A stretch of 64,000 nucleotides of DNA from Bin87 sp034420475. GTDB lineage: Bacteria > Chloroflexota > Dehalococcoidia > Lucifugimonadales > UBA3495. The notes beneath the pieces were generated by a model. The model had not been told where the DNA came from. It saw nothing but the letters and a program-made list of their open reading frames with translations, and did not search any database. Both the position numbers and the translations under genes were made by a program. This document shows positions 40,902 through 49,117 of the stretch, piece after piece. How positions within the stretch are numbered: the first letter of the stretch is position 1; the number at the start of each line of letters is the position of its first letter. The stretch covers positions 1-64,000 of the forward strand of contig DAOULH010000024.1 of NCBI GenBank assembly GCA_034420475.1. The letters run 5' to 3'.

Positions 40902-43900
40902 TCAGGCGCCGTTCGAGCGGCGCACCCCCAGCGTGACTTCCATGCCTTCGATCTGGGCAGTTTCCGATTTGGCGGCGTCATCCGGGACCGGAGTAATCAG
41001 GTCGTCGCTGAGGGTTTCCTGCTTGATGTAGTCTCCGTGCGCCGCCATCACCCGAGCGACCTCTTCGGGGCCATCGTAGTAGGTGACGATGCGATCCGTG
41101 ATTTCGAACCGGGCGCCCTTGCGCAGGTTCTGGATCCGGTGGGCAAGCTCCCGGGCCAAACCCTCGTCGGCCAACTCGGTCGTGATCCGGGCGTCAACCG
41201 CAACCATGTAGCCGGAGTCCAGAGCCGCCGAGTAGCCGGCAACCGACACCACCGCGTCGCCGTCGTCGCCGGCCAACTCCTGGGCCTGGACGTAGAGGCC
41301 CCCGGCGCTTTCGGCCGGCCGCAATTCCTTGATGTTCAGTTCTTCAAGGATCTGAGGGCGAACCTGCCCCAGATATTCCAGCTCCGCATCCGTGCGCGTT
41401 TTGACCACCACTTCGGCCAATGGCTGGCGCACCTTGAGGCCAGCCTTGCTGCGGGCGGCGCGTCCCATGCTGGACACCCGCATCGCCAATTGTGTTGCAT
41501 CCATGAGCGGCCGGTCGATCAGCGAAGCGTCGGCCACCGGGTAGGCGGACAGGTGCACGCTGTCCGGCCCGTCGGCCTGGTAGCGCAGCTCCAGGTTGCG
41601 GTACATCTGCTCGGACACGAAGGGAGCCAGCGGCGCCATCAGCCGGGCCACTGTGGTCAGGCAGCGATACAGGGTAGCGTAGGCGCCGAGCTTGTCCGCG
41701 TCGTTTTCCGACTTCCAGAAGCGGCGGCGCGAACGGCGGACGTACCAGTTGGAGAGCACGTCGATGAACTCGGCGATGCGTCGTCCGGCGTCGGTGGGAT
41801 TGTAATTGTCGAGCTGGTCGTCCACGACCTGGACCAACTGGTTGAGCTCCGCCAGGATCCAGCGGTCGAGCTCGGCTTCGGGACGCCATCCCTCGGGGAT
41901 CTGCGACGGCTCAAACTCGTCGATGTTGGCGTAGTTGGTGAAGAACGAGTAAATGTTCCACAGGGTCAGCAGCACCTGGCGGAGGGTCTGCTGCACCAGT
42001 CGGTCGGAAAAGCGCCGCGGTTCGCCCGGGTGCGACGCGGTGAACAGGTACCACCGCAGCGCATCCGCGCCGTGGGTGTCGAGGATGCTGTCCGGCTCGA
42101 CGATGTTGCCCAACCGCTTGCTCATCTTGCGCCCGCGCCCGTCCAGGATCAGGCCCAGGCAGATGACGTTGCGGTAAGCCACATCGTCCTTGAGCAGGGT
42201 GGAGAGGGCGTGCAGGCTGTAGAACCAGCCCCGGGTTTGGTCCACGGCTTCGCAGATGTAATCGGCGGGCAGCCGACCGTCGTCGTCGATGTCATGGTTC
42301 TCGAAGGGATAGTGCCATTGGGCATAGGGCATCATCCCGGAGTCGAACCAGCAGTCCATCACCTCGGGAATGCGCCGCATGACCCCGTCGCAGCCATCGG
42401 ATTGGCAGGGCCAGGCCACATCGTCAACGTAAGGACGGTGCAGGTCGAGATCATCCAGGTCCTTGCTGCATCTCTGCGACAACTCCGCCACGCCGCCAAC
42501 GCAGTCCATCGCTTCGCATTCATCGCACCGCCAGATGGGGATCGGGGTTCCCCAGTAGCGTTCCCGGGAGATGGCCCAGTCCACGTTGTTGCGCAGCCAT
42601 TCCCCGAACCGCCCCTCGCGGATGTGCTCGGGGTACCAGTTGATCCGCGAATTGTTGCCCACCAATTGGTCCTTGACCGCGGTGGTGCGGATGTACCAGG
42701 AGGTCTTGGCGTAGTAGAGAAGCGGCGTGTCGCAACGCCAGCAGAACGGGTACGTGTGCCGGTACACGCCCTGGTGGTACAGCAGGCCGCGGGATTCCAG
42801 GTCGGCAAGGATTTCCGGGTCGGCGTCCTTCACGAACTTGCCGGCGAAGGGATAGTTGCCGGTGATAACACCTTGCAGATCTACGGGTTGCACGAACGCC
42901 AGCTGGTGCTCCCGACCCAGGCCAAGGTCTTCATCGCCGAAGGCCGGGGCGATGTGCACGATCCCGCTGCCGTCGTCCATGCTCACGAAGTCGGCTGATA
43001 CGACCTTCGTGTTGTAGGAGTCGACGTCTTCCAGCGAGATCTGCCCGTCAGCGTTCGCCAGGAACCGGCGGATCGGCGTGCCGTATTCGGAGGCGTCATA
43101 AAGTGGCCGGTACGACAGGCCCATCAGGTCGCTGCCTTTCACCTCCCGCGTCACGGTGTAATCATCATGGAGGATGCCCAGCAGCGCAGTGGCCAGCGCC
43201 ATCCTGACCGTCTCGCCGGCGCCGTTGGTGGTTTCCACGATGGAGTAATCGGCATCGGCGCTGACCGCCAGCGCGGTGTTGCCGGGCAGCGTCCACGGGG
43301 TCGTCGTCCACGCCAGGAAGTAGGAGGGAACCTCGGGCGCGGTGCCATCCAGCCACTCCGTCGCCTCGAACGTCACGAAAGTCGACGGGTCGGGAGTGTT
43401 CTCACGGTATCCCAGGGCCACCTCGTGCGAGGAAAGGCTGGAGACGCAGCGAGGGCAGTGGGGAGCCCCGCGCCGGTCCTGGTAGAGGAGACCGCGGTCC
43501 CACAGCTGCTTGAGGATCCACCATCCGGTTTCGATGTAGTCGTTTTCCAGGGTGACGTAGGGATCGTCCATGTCCACCCAGTAGCCGATGCGGTCCGTCA
43601 GGACCTCCCATTCTTTGACGTACCGGAAAACGCTCTCCCGGCATCGCCGGTTGAACTCGGCGATGCCGAACTCCTCGATCTCCCGCTTGGACGACAGGCC
43701 GAGCTCCTGCTCAATCTGGAGTTCCACGGGCAGGCCGTGGGTATCCCACCCGCCCTTGCGGATCACCCGGCTGCCTTTCATGGTGCGGTAGCGTGAGATC
43801 ACGTCCTTGAACACGCGGGCCAGCACGTGGTGGATGCCGGGGCTGCCGTTGGCGGTGGGCGGCCCTTCGTACATCATGAAGAGCGGCGCGTCGGGCCGGT

Positions 43901-44006
43901 CGTCAATGGACCGGCGGAACACGTCGCGCTCCTTCCAGTAATCGAGGATCTCGGCATCGAGTTCCGGGAAGCTGACCCGGCTGGAAACCACGTCAAAGGC
44001 CGGCAT
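40902..44006 (-). CDS. ileS: Isoleucyl-tRNA synthetase
   Basis: A 1034-residue class I synthetase. The HIGH motif appears as H59-H60-V-L in PGIHHVLAR, and KMSKR is near residue 628 (GRKMSKRLGN). The CP1 editing domain includes AWTTTPWTLPGNTAL. Length and the C-terminal extension without the bacterial zinc finger indicate the eukaryote-like (type 2) IleRS, the class generally less sensitive to mupirocin. A GAGGT ribosome site lies upstream of the ATG. mutM follows six bases later. Confidence 0.97.
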   Translation of the reverse strand: MPAFDVVSSRVSFPELDAEILDYWKERDVFRRSIDDRPDAPLFMMYEGPPTANGSPGIHHVLARVFKDVISRYRTMKGSRVIRKGGWDTHGLPVELQIEQELGLSSKREIEEFGIAEFNRRCRESVFRYVKEWEVLTDRIGYWVDMDDPYVTLENDYIETGWWILKQLWDRGLLYQDRRGAPHCPRCVSSLSSHEVALGYRENTPDPSTFVTFEATEWLDGTAPEVPSYFLAWTTTPWTLPGNTALAVSADADYSIVETTNGAGETVRMALATALLGILHDDYTVTREVKGSDLMGLSYRPLYDASEYGTPIRRFLANADGQISLEDVDSYNTKVVSADFVSMDDGSGIVHIAPAFGDEDLGLGREHQLAFVQPVDLQGVITGNYPFAGKFVKDADPEILADLESRGLLYHQGVYRHTYPFCWRCDTPLLYYAKTSWYIRTTAVKDQLVGNNSRINWYPEHIREGRFGEWLRNNVDWAISRERYWGTPIPIWRCDECEAMDCVGGVAELSQRCSKDLDDLDLHRPYVDDVAWPCQSDGCDGVMRRIPEVMDCWFDSGMMPYAQWHYPFENHDIDDDGRLPADYICEAVDQTRGWFYSLHALSTLLKDDVAYRNVICLGLILDGRGRKMSKRLGNIVEPDSILDTHGADALRWYLFTASHPGEPRRFSDRLVQQTLRQVLLTLWNIYSFFTNYANIDEFEPSQIPEGWRPEAELDRWILAELNQLVQVVDDQLDNYNPTDAGRRIAEFIDVLSNWYVRRSRRRFWKSENDADKLGAYATLYRCLTTVARLMAPLAPFVSEQMYRNLELRYQADGPDSVHLSAYPVADASLIDRPLMDATQLAMRVSSMGRAARSKAGLKVRQPLAEVVVKTRTDAELEYLGQVRPQILEELNIKELRPAESAGGLYVQAQELAGDDGDAVVSVAGYSAALDSGYMVAVDARITTELADEGLARELAHRIQNLRKGARFEITDRIVTYYDGPEEVARVMAAHGDYIKQETLSDDLITPVPDDAAKSETAQIEGMEVTLGVRRSNGA

Positions 44007-44026
44007 GGCTGTAGTACCTCATCGTT

Positions 44027-44046
44027 GCGCGGGAACGGACCCGCGC
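44027..44046 (-). promoter_or_regulatory. Hairpin in the ileS leader
   Basis: GCGCGGG and CCCGCGC form a 7-bp stem with a 6-base loop, about 20 bases before the ileS start. No T-box sequence is present. It could affect leader stability or translation, but a role is not shown. Confidence 0.3.
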
Positions 44047-44081
44047 GCTGTCTGAAAACCCAAAAAACTGGTTGGACCCCG

Positions 44082-44108
44082 ATTATAGCGCAGGGCCAAT
44101 TTCACCAA
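44082..44108 (-). promoter_or_regulatory. Promoter candidate for ileS-mutM
   Basis: On the minus strand TATAAT (44082-44087) is a perfect -10. TTGGTG (44103-44108) is a weak -35 with a 15-base spacer. The predicted leader is about 70 bases. It sits at the 3' end of thiD. Confidence 0.45.
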
Positions 44109-44899
44109 TATGCGTGGAAATGGTGCAAGGGGCCATGACCCTGTCCAATCGGATACGACGCGCGGATGGCGGCGGTTACGTATTCCTTTGCCTGCCCCAC
44201 TGCATCCGGCACGTCCAGGCCGTGGGCCAGCCCGGCCGCGACTGCGGACGCGAAGGTGCAGCCGGTTCCGTGGGTGTTCGTGGACGGAATGCGTTCCCTG
44301 GTGAACTCCCGGAACTTGCTGCCGTCATACAGAACGTCGGTGGGCGGACCGTCCCGGTGGCCTCCCTTGACCACCACCGAACGCGCCCCCATGGCCACGA
44401 TGCGCATCGCGGCCTCCCGAACATCGTCATCGGAACGAATGCTGCGGCCCGTCAAATCTTCCGCTTCCGGGATATTGGGCGTGACCACCGCCGCCAGCGG
44501 TATCAGCGAGTTGCAGATAGACTGAATGGCCTCTTCGCGGAGGAGACGATCTCCGCTCTTGGCAACCATCACCGGGTCAACCACCAGGTTGGCGATGCCG
44601 TGCCGTCGGATGGCTGCGGCGACCGTTTCCACAATCTCGCTGGACGACAACATGCCGGTCTTGACCGCGTCGGCTCCGATGTCCGTGACCACCGCGTCGA
44701 TTTGTGCGGTGATGACGTCGGTGGGAATCTCGTGCACCGCGCTGACCCCCACCGTGTTTTGAGCGGTAATCGCCGTGAGGGTGGACGTGCCGAACACGCC
44801 CAGGGCGGAAAAGGTTTTCAGGTCTGCCTGGATGCCGGCGCCGCCGCCCGAGTCAGAGCCGGCGATAGTCATTACGGTGGGTGGGCGCGCGTCGGCCAT
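44102..44899 (-). CDS. thiD: Hydroxymethylpyrimidine/phosphomethylpyrimidine kinase
   Basis: A 265-residue ribokinase-family enzyme that phosphorylates HMP and HMP-P for thiamine synthesis. Clear motifs are TIAGSDSGGGAGIQADLKTF, VDPVMVAKSGDRLL, VTPNIPEAEDL, and GTGCTFASAVAAGLA with the catalytic Cys/Gly turn. The gene is 30 bases after the GYD-domain gene and upstream of ileS. thiE lies separately at 61 kb. No TPP riboswitch was recognised upstream of either. Confidence 0.94.
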   Translation of the reverse strand: MADARPPTVMTIAGSDSGGGAGIQADLKTFSALGVFGTSTLTAITAQNTVGVSAVHEIPTDVITAQIDAVVTDIGADAVKTGMLSSSEIVETVAAAIRRHGIANLVVDPVMVAKSGDRLLREEAIQSICNSLIPLAAVVTPNIPEAEDLTGRSIRSDDDVREAAMRIVAMGARSVVVKGGHRDGPPTDVLYDGSKFREFTRERIPSTNTHGTGCTFASAVAAGLAHGLDVPDAVGQAKEYVTAAIRASYPIGQGHGPLHHFHAYW

Positions 44900-44929
44900 A
44901 CCAGTTACCGCCTTCGGTTTCGCAGCCGT

Positions 44930-45319
44930 TCAGTCCGGGTCGTCGGGCAGCCGCCAGGAATCGTCGGTTTCCTCGCCGGATTCATCCGGTCCGCCGGGGA
45001 CGTTGAGAGCAACCGCCACATCCCGCAGGATGCTGATGTGTTCTTCATCGGACAGGACACCGATGGGCAGCGCCGGAAGCGTTTCGATGTTCAAGCCGGC
45101 GCGCACGCCCAAATCCAGCGACAACCTGGCGGCGGACTGGTTGTCCTCGGCTTCGGTGATGATGACGAAATCGTAGCGTCCCAACACCGCGTATTGCGTC
45201 AGTACCTTGCTGGTTGGGGTCTCGGCATCATCCGCGGCGTCGCTCAGCAGATTGGGGTTTTCCTGGCCCATTCGCCGGCCGCGACCCGTGAAGCTGGCGA
45301 GCATTACGTACAGGGGCAT
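44930..45319 (-). CDS. GYD-domain protein
   Basis: A 129-residue protein with the GYD-family ferredoxin-like fold: MPLYVMLASFTGRG, then VLGRYDFVIITEAEDNQSA with the G-x-Y-D signature near residues 47-50, and a second-half segment NIETLPALP. The C-terminal about 25 residues are acidic. Function of the family is unknown. It is the first gene of a unit with thiD and is divergent from the LLM gene at 45494. Confidence 0.8.
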   Translation of the reverse strand: MPLYVMLASFTGRGRRMGQENPNLLSDAADDAETPTSKVLTQYAVLGRYDFVIITEAEDNQSAARLSLDLGVRAGLNIETLPALPIGVLSDEEHISILRDVAVALNVPGGPDESGEETDDSWRLPDDPD

Positions 45320-45376
45320 AGCGGGATTCCTGATTATGAACGTGCGATTGTTGATGAAAAGAAAAATCCATCATCA

Positions 45377-45385
45377 AGTATATCA
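45377..45385 (-). promoter_or_regulatory. Extended -10 candidate for GYD-thiD
   Basis: The minus strand reads TGATATACT, about 58 bases before the GYD start codon. It is mirrored by a similar site for the divergent gene. Confidence 0.35.
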
Positions 45386-45426
45386 TTGGGCGGCGGCGCC
45401 GCCGCGTGGACGCGCGCTGGGCCCAA

Positions 45427-45435
45427 TGCTATCAT
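45427..45435 (+). promoter_or_regulatory. Extended -10 candidate for the LLM gene
   Basis: TGCTATCAT lies 59 bases before the LLM start. No -35 is apparent. Confidence 0.3.
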
Positions 45436-45493
45436 CCGGGCTGAACACGGCATTCGGCACTGACCCTGGAGGCCATTCACCCTGGAGGCAATG

Positions 45494-46336
45494 ATGGACA
45501 TCGGTTTGAATATGTCAATCTCGACCAGCTCAATCGACGTGGCGGACATTGCCGCACGCGCGGAAAGCGCCGGGTTTGAGTCCATATGGTTGCCCGAGCA
45601 TCCGGTGATGCCGGTCAATCCGGCATCGAAATATCCCGGTTCGCCGGACGGCTCCATCCCGCCCTACATGGCGGACATGGGTGATCCTTATATCGGACTC
45701 GCCCGGGCGTCGGCGGTAACGAGCCGGATCAAGTTGGGCACCGGCATTACCCTCATTCCGGAGCGCAACCCGCTGGTTCTCGCCGGCGCCATATCGACCC
45801 TCGACAGATTTTCGGGCGGGCGCTTCATCCTGGGCATCGGCACCGGATGGTTGCGAGAGGAAACGGAGATCATGGGCGGCGATTTCGATCACCGCTGGAC
45901 GCAAGCCCGGGAGGCCATTGAGGTGATGCGCGCGCTGTGGTCGCAGGACGCCGCCGAATACCACGGCCAGTATTACGACTTCCCTCCGGTTCAGTGCAAT
46001 CCGAAACCCGCCCAGGAGGGTGGCCCTCCGGTTCTTCTCGGCGGCAACGCGCGCAACGTCTTCCGCCGCGTCGCCCGATGGGGTGACGGCTGGATGCCCA
46101 CCGCGGCCAGCCCCGACCAGATCGCCGCCGGCAAGGCCGCTATCGACGAGCTGGCCGAGGCCTCGGGCCGGGACCCGTCGGGGATCGACATTACGGTGTT
46201 CGGTCAAGCGCCGGACCGCGATACGCTATCCCGTTTCGAAGATGCCGGCGCCAACCGGGTGATCATCAGGCTTGGTGACACCACCAACGCCAGCGCGCTG
46301 GATGAGATCGACCGGATCGCGGAGGCTGTGATGTAG
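45494..46336 (+). CDS. LLM-class oxidoreductase, probably F420-dependent
   Basis: A 280-residue luciferase-like TIM barrel. IAARAESAGFESIWLPEHP, the LGTGITLIPERNPLVLAGA strand and the RFILGIGTGWLREE loop are typical of F420-dependent LLM proteins. Length is short, as usual for this subgroup. Substrate is unknown. Two adjacent ATGs (45491 and 45494) exist; the second has better spacing to GGAGG. It is followed by a strong terminator, so it is probably transcribed alone. Confidence 0.84.
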   Translation: MDIGLNMSISTSSIDVADIAARAESAGFESIWLPEHPVMPVNPASKYPGSPDGSIPPYMADMGDPYIGLARASAVTSRIKLGTGITLIPERNPLVLAGAISTLDRFSGGRFILGIGTGWLREETEIMGGDFDHRWTQAREAIEVMRALWSQDAAEYHGQYYDFPPVQCNPKPAQEGGPPVLLGGNARNVFRRVARWGDGWMPTAASPDQIAAGKAAIDELAEASGRDPSGIDITVFGQAPDRDTLSRFEDAGANRVIIRLGDTTNASALDEIDRIAEAVM

Positions 46337-46366
46337 CATCGTCCTGCCGCCACAAAATCCTCGTCG

Positions 46367-46412
46367 GCCGCGCCGGCGTTGCGCTATCAGCAGAGCGCAA
46401 CGCCGGCGCGGC
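46367..46412 (+). terminator. Very strong terminator hairpin after the LLM gene
   Basis: A perfect 19-bp stem (GCCGCGCCGGCGTTGCGCT with its complement at 46394-46412) and an 8-base loop. It is followed by ATTATTGTTAT. It insulates the LLM gene from the ABC importer region. Confidence 0.8.
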
Positions 46413-46558
46413 ATTATTGTTATCGCTTTCCCAGATACATAACAAGACATCATATTACATATTCGGAATGGCGATGTATGTCTATCGCCAAGTCGTAACG
46501 GCAACCGCGCGTTTGACCCGTATTCCGCCAATACCCACCGTAAACAATAGAATAATCG

Positions 46559-46577
46559 GATAATATTGACGATTATC
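46559..46577. promoter_or_regulatory. Operator-like inverted repeat upstream of binding protein 1
   Basis: GATAAT and ATTATC are inverted around seven bases, 25 bases above the -35. A palindrome holds an equivalent position upstream of the paralogous gene (48959-48979), which suggests a regulator site. Confidence 0.35.
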
Positions 46578-46602
46578 GTAAAAATATCTGTAAACACTCC
46601 GA

Positions 46603-46632
46603 TTGACGGGTGTATTTGATATTGCCTATATT
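46603..46632 (+). promoter_or_regulatory. Promoter of binding protein 1
   Basis: TTGACG (46603-46608), an 18-base spacer and TATATT (46627-46632). Each hexamer matches five of six consensus bases. The same layout precedes the second binding protein. Confidence 0.6.
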
Positions 46633-46719
46633 GCGAAAGCCAAACGGAGGGGGGTGCCGGAATTCCGGTTTCGGAAAGAGTTTGAGGATTTCGCACGAAA
46701 CAGCCTTGGGAGAATGCAC

Positions 46720-48687
46720 ATGCGAACGAAATGGTTCTTGAGATTTCCGAGTGTCGCATTGATCGCCGCCCTGGCATGTGCCACCGTGATAGTGGCATGT
46801 GGCGGTGCGGCTGAACAGCCGGCTGCCGCTCCGGCGGCTGCCACCGCGGCGCCCGCGGCTCCTCAGGTGGCAGCGCCTACCGACACGCCGGTGGTGCGGG
46901 CGACCAGCACGCCAACCGCCGGCGACGCACTGCCCACCCCGACGCAGCGCGCCTCTGTACTCCAGGCCACCCCCCGGCCAACCCTGGCTCCCGTCACTGA
47001 GGGGGAGTTGGTGACCGACCGGCTGATCCTGGTCGCCGACCCGCCGTCGCTGGAGTCGATGCTGGACTGCGAAGTAACCGGCTCCGGGGTCCTCAACTAC
47101 CGCATGTCCGCCGAGTGGATGGTGGACGCCAGCCGTTTCGACGGGTCATACGAGCCCATGCTGGCGACGGAATGGGGCATCAGCCCCGACGGGAGGACCT
47201 GGAACTTCAAGCTCCGCCAGGGAGTCCGCTGGCATGACGACTGGGGCGAGTTCACCGCCAAGGATGTGGTGCACTCCATGGGGTATTACACCAACCCCGA
47301 CTGCCGCGCTTCTTACTCGGACTACTTCCGCAGCGACCCGGGCGGCGACGTGGAAATCGTCAACGACTACGAAGTGAACATCCACATGAAGCGCCGTCCT
47401 GCTGTTGACTTCATCTACTGGTACTCCGGCTACCGTGGCATCCCCCACAGCAGCAAGGCCCAGTGGGACCAAAACTGCCCCAACGGTGAAGCCGACTACG
47501 GAAACAACGAAGCCGGCCTCCCGCTGAACTATTGCATCCAAAGCCGCGATGCAGTCGCGCAAAAGTCGGCCCGCACCGGCCCATACGAATACGTGAGCTT
47601 TGAAGAGGGCGTGGGCTGGGAATGGCGTCGCGTGGACTATGACCACTGGCGCGTCGACGCCGATTTCGCTGAGATCGAAATCAAGGACGTGCGCGAGTCC
47701 GCTACCCGCCTGGCCATCATGCAGGCCCGCGAAGCCCACATCGCGACCATCAACCGCGCCCTGATCCAGGATGCCGTCGATGACGGCCTCGAGGTGGTGG
47801 ACAGTTCCGTCCGGTCGGTTACGGCTTTCGCCCTGTTCGGCGGAATGTACTTCTCCACCGGAACGGCCGGCGTGCCCACCGACGTGTCCGCCGAAGACCA
47901 GGCCGACATCCGGACGAGCTACGATATTGTGGCCGCCCGCGACGAAATGATGCCCTGGAACGAGCCCACCGAGTCCGGTAAGCTGGTCCGCATGGCGATG
48001 AACAAGGCCATCGACCGTGACCAGATCAACGATGCCATTTACGGCGGCGTCGGCGGGCGGCAGTGGGTTGCCACCCTGGTTCCCGACTTCCCCGGCGGAT
48101 TCAACCCCGATTGGGAGGCCCAGTGGGATGAGCTCTACGGGTACGACCCGGAAAGGGCCCGCGAACTGCTGGTTGAGGCCGGATATCCGGAAGGGTTCTC
48201 GTTCCGCGTGCCGGTGTTCCCTCTGGGAGGCGTTCCCGAATTGCCCGACCAGATGGAAGCCATGGCCAAGTTCTGGTCTGAGATCGGCCTTGAGCCGGAG
48301 CTGGACCCCATTGAGTTCTCCAACTGGCGCAACCACTACCGCGGCCTCGACACCGACTGCTGCATCTACGGCTTCCGGGGACCGGCGGCGCCTATCGACA
48401 CCCGCGTCCACTTCTACTTCAGCGCCGAGCGGTTCTTCCGGGCGTACACCAGCGACAACATCCAGGAGCACAAGAACAAGGCTCTGCGAGCGCTGAACGA
48501 GGCCGACGCTACCACGGACTGGCAGAAGGTTTCGAACGAAATCTTCTACGAAGTGGGAACCATCCCCGGATGGACGATGCCCATCAGCGCAACCATCGAC
48601 CCGGACGTGGTGGCCGAGTACGTCTTCCTGGGCCCGAACCAGGGCAGCTTCATCTACCTGGAATACGTGAAGGGCGTGCGTGAGTAG
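46720..48687 (+). CDS. Peptide ABC transporter substrate-binding lipoprotein 1
   Basis: A 655-residue family 5 solute-binding protein (oligopeptide/nickel class). Residues 1-27 are a lipoprotein signal ending VIVAC27-GG. Residues 28-100 form a Pro/Ala/Thr-rich tether (APTDTPVVRATSTPT). The binding domain follows, with the family pattern LATEWGISPDGRTWNFKLRQ, WHDDWGEFTAKDVVHS and MAMNKAIDRDQIND. The protein ends FIYLEYVKGVRE. The start at 46720 has GGGAG seven bases upstream. It is closely similar along its whole length to binding protein 2, so the pair arose by tandem duplication. The ligand is unknown, but the permeases and ATPases downstream complete the system. Confidence 0.92.
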   Translation: MRTKWFLRFPSVALIAALACATVIVACGGAAEQPAAAPAAATAAPAAPQVAAPTDTPVVRATSTPTAGDALPTPTQRASVLQATPRPTLAPVTEGELVTDRLILVADPPSLESMLDCEVTGSGVLNYRMSAEWMVDASRFDGSYEPMLATEWGISPDGRTWNFKLRQGVRWHDDWGEFTAKDVVHSMGYYTNPDCRASYSDYFRSDPGGDVEIVNDYEVNIHMKRRPAVDFIYWYSGYRGIPHSSKAQWDQNCPNGEADYGNNEAGLPLNYCIQSRDAVAQKSARTGPYEYVSFEEGVGWEWRRVDYDHWRVDADFAEIEIKDVRESATRLAIMQAREAHIATINRALIQDAVDDGLEVVDSSVRSVTAFALFGGMYFSTGTAGVPTDVSAEDQADIRTSYDIVAARDEMMPWNEPTESGKLVRMAMNKAIDRDQINDAIYGGVGGRQWVATLVPDFPGGFNPDWEAQWDELYGYDPERARELLVEAGYPEGFSFRVPVFPLGGVPELPDQMEAMAKFWSEIGLEPELDPIEFSNWRNHYRGLDTDCCIYGFRGPAAPIDTRVHFYFSAERFFRAYTSDNIQEHKNKALRALNEADATTDWQKVSNEIFYEVGTIPGWTMPISATIDPDVVAEYVFLGPNQGSFIYLEYVKGVRE

Positions 48688-48716
48688 CGCCTGCCGACAA
48701 TCGACGGAAGAAACAG

Positions 48717-48757
48717 TGACCCCTGACGCCGCGCCAAGGAGATGGCGTCAGGGGTCA
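48717..48757 (+). terminator. Terminator of binding protein 1
   Basis: TGACCCCTGACGCC pairs with GGCGTCAGGGGTCA, a 14-bp stem with a 13-base loop. A version of the same hairpin follows binding protein 2. Confidence 0.7.
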
Positions 48758-48958
48758 AGCAACGCACCGCTCTGAAAAACCAAACGGTTACGCGACACCA
48801 TCACTGCTATTTCATTATTACTGATACCGATATATCACGTCATAGTATATTGTATATTGGCAATGATGATGCCGGGCCGCGGAGATATCGTAATCGTCAA
48901 CGTCGTTTTGCGATCTGTTCCGCAGTTCTAATGCGTATTACGGCTGTTTCTCATTCAT

Positions 48959-48979
48959 ATAATACGATTTTCGTATAAT
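48959..48979. promoter_or_regulatory. Operator-like inverted repeat upstream of binding protein 2
   Basis: ATAATACGA and TCGTATAAT are inverted around TTT with one mismatch, 18 bases above the -35. Confidence 0.4.
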
Positions 48980-48997
48980 TGGTTTCTCAAATCGCGT

Positions 48998-49027
48998 TTG
49001 ACTCGGCTTAACGGATTTTCCTAATAT
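48998..49027 (+). promoter_or_regulatory. Promoter of binding protein 2
   Basis: TTGACT (48998-49003), an 18-base spacer and TAATAT (49022-49027), followed by TGCGC. The core and downstream bases resemble the promoter at 46603-46632. Confidence 0.5.
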
Positions 49028-49117
49028 TGCGCACGCCATCGGATGGTTGGAACAACCGCTGCCGCACGCCGGCCGCGTCTAAAGAGTTCCAATCGAATGC
49101 AAACCAGGAGAGAGGAT

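Larger units (their letters stand above)
46337..46719. other. Intergenic region before the first peptide-binding protein
   Basis: A 383-base spacer, clearly richer in A and T than its surroundings. It holds the LLM terminator (46367-46412), a palindrome (46559-46577) and a sigma70-like promoter (46603-46632). An in-frame extension of the binding protein through this region is rejected. Confidence 0.6.
48688..49117. other. Intergenic region between the two binding-protein genes
   Basis: 430 bases, A/T-rich compared with its neighbours. It contains the terminator of gene 1 (48717-48757), a palindrome (48959-48979) and the promoter of gene 2 (48998-49027). No gene is supported. Confidence 0.6.

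Noticed and set aside
41037..42998. Long plus-strand open frame (653 codons) opposite ileS
   Set aside because: It is antisense to a clear synthetase, has no recognisable motif, and is a known effect of GC-rich codon use.
44007..44101. T-box riboswitch upstream of ileS
   Set aside because: No specifier loop or conserved T-box sequence is present; only a short GC hairpin was found.
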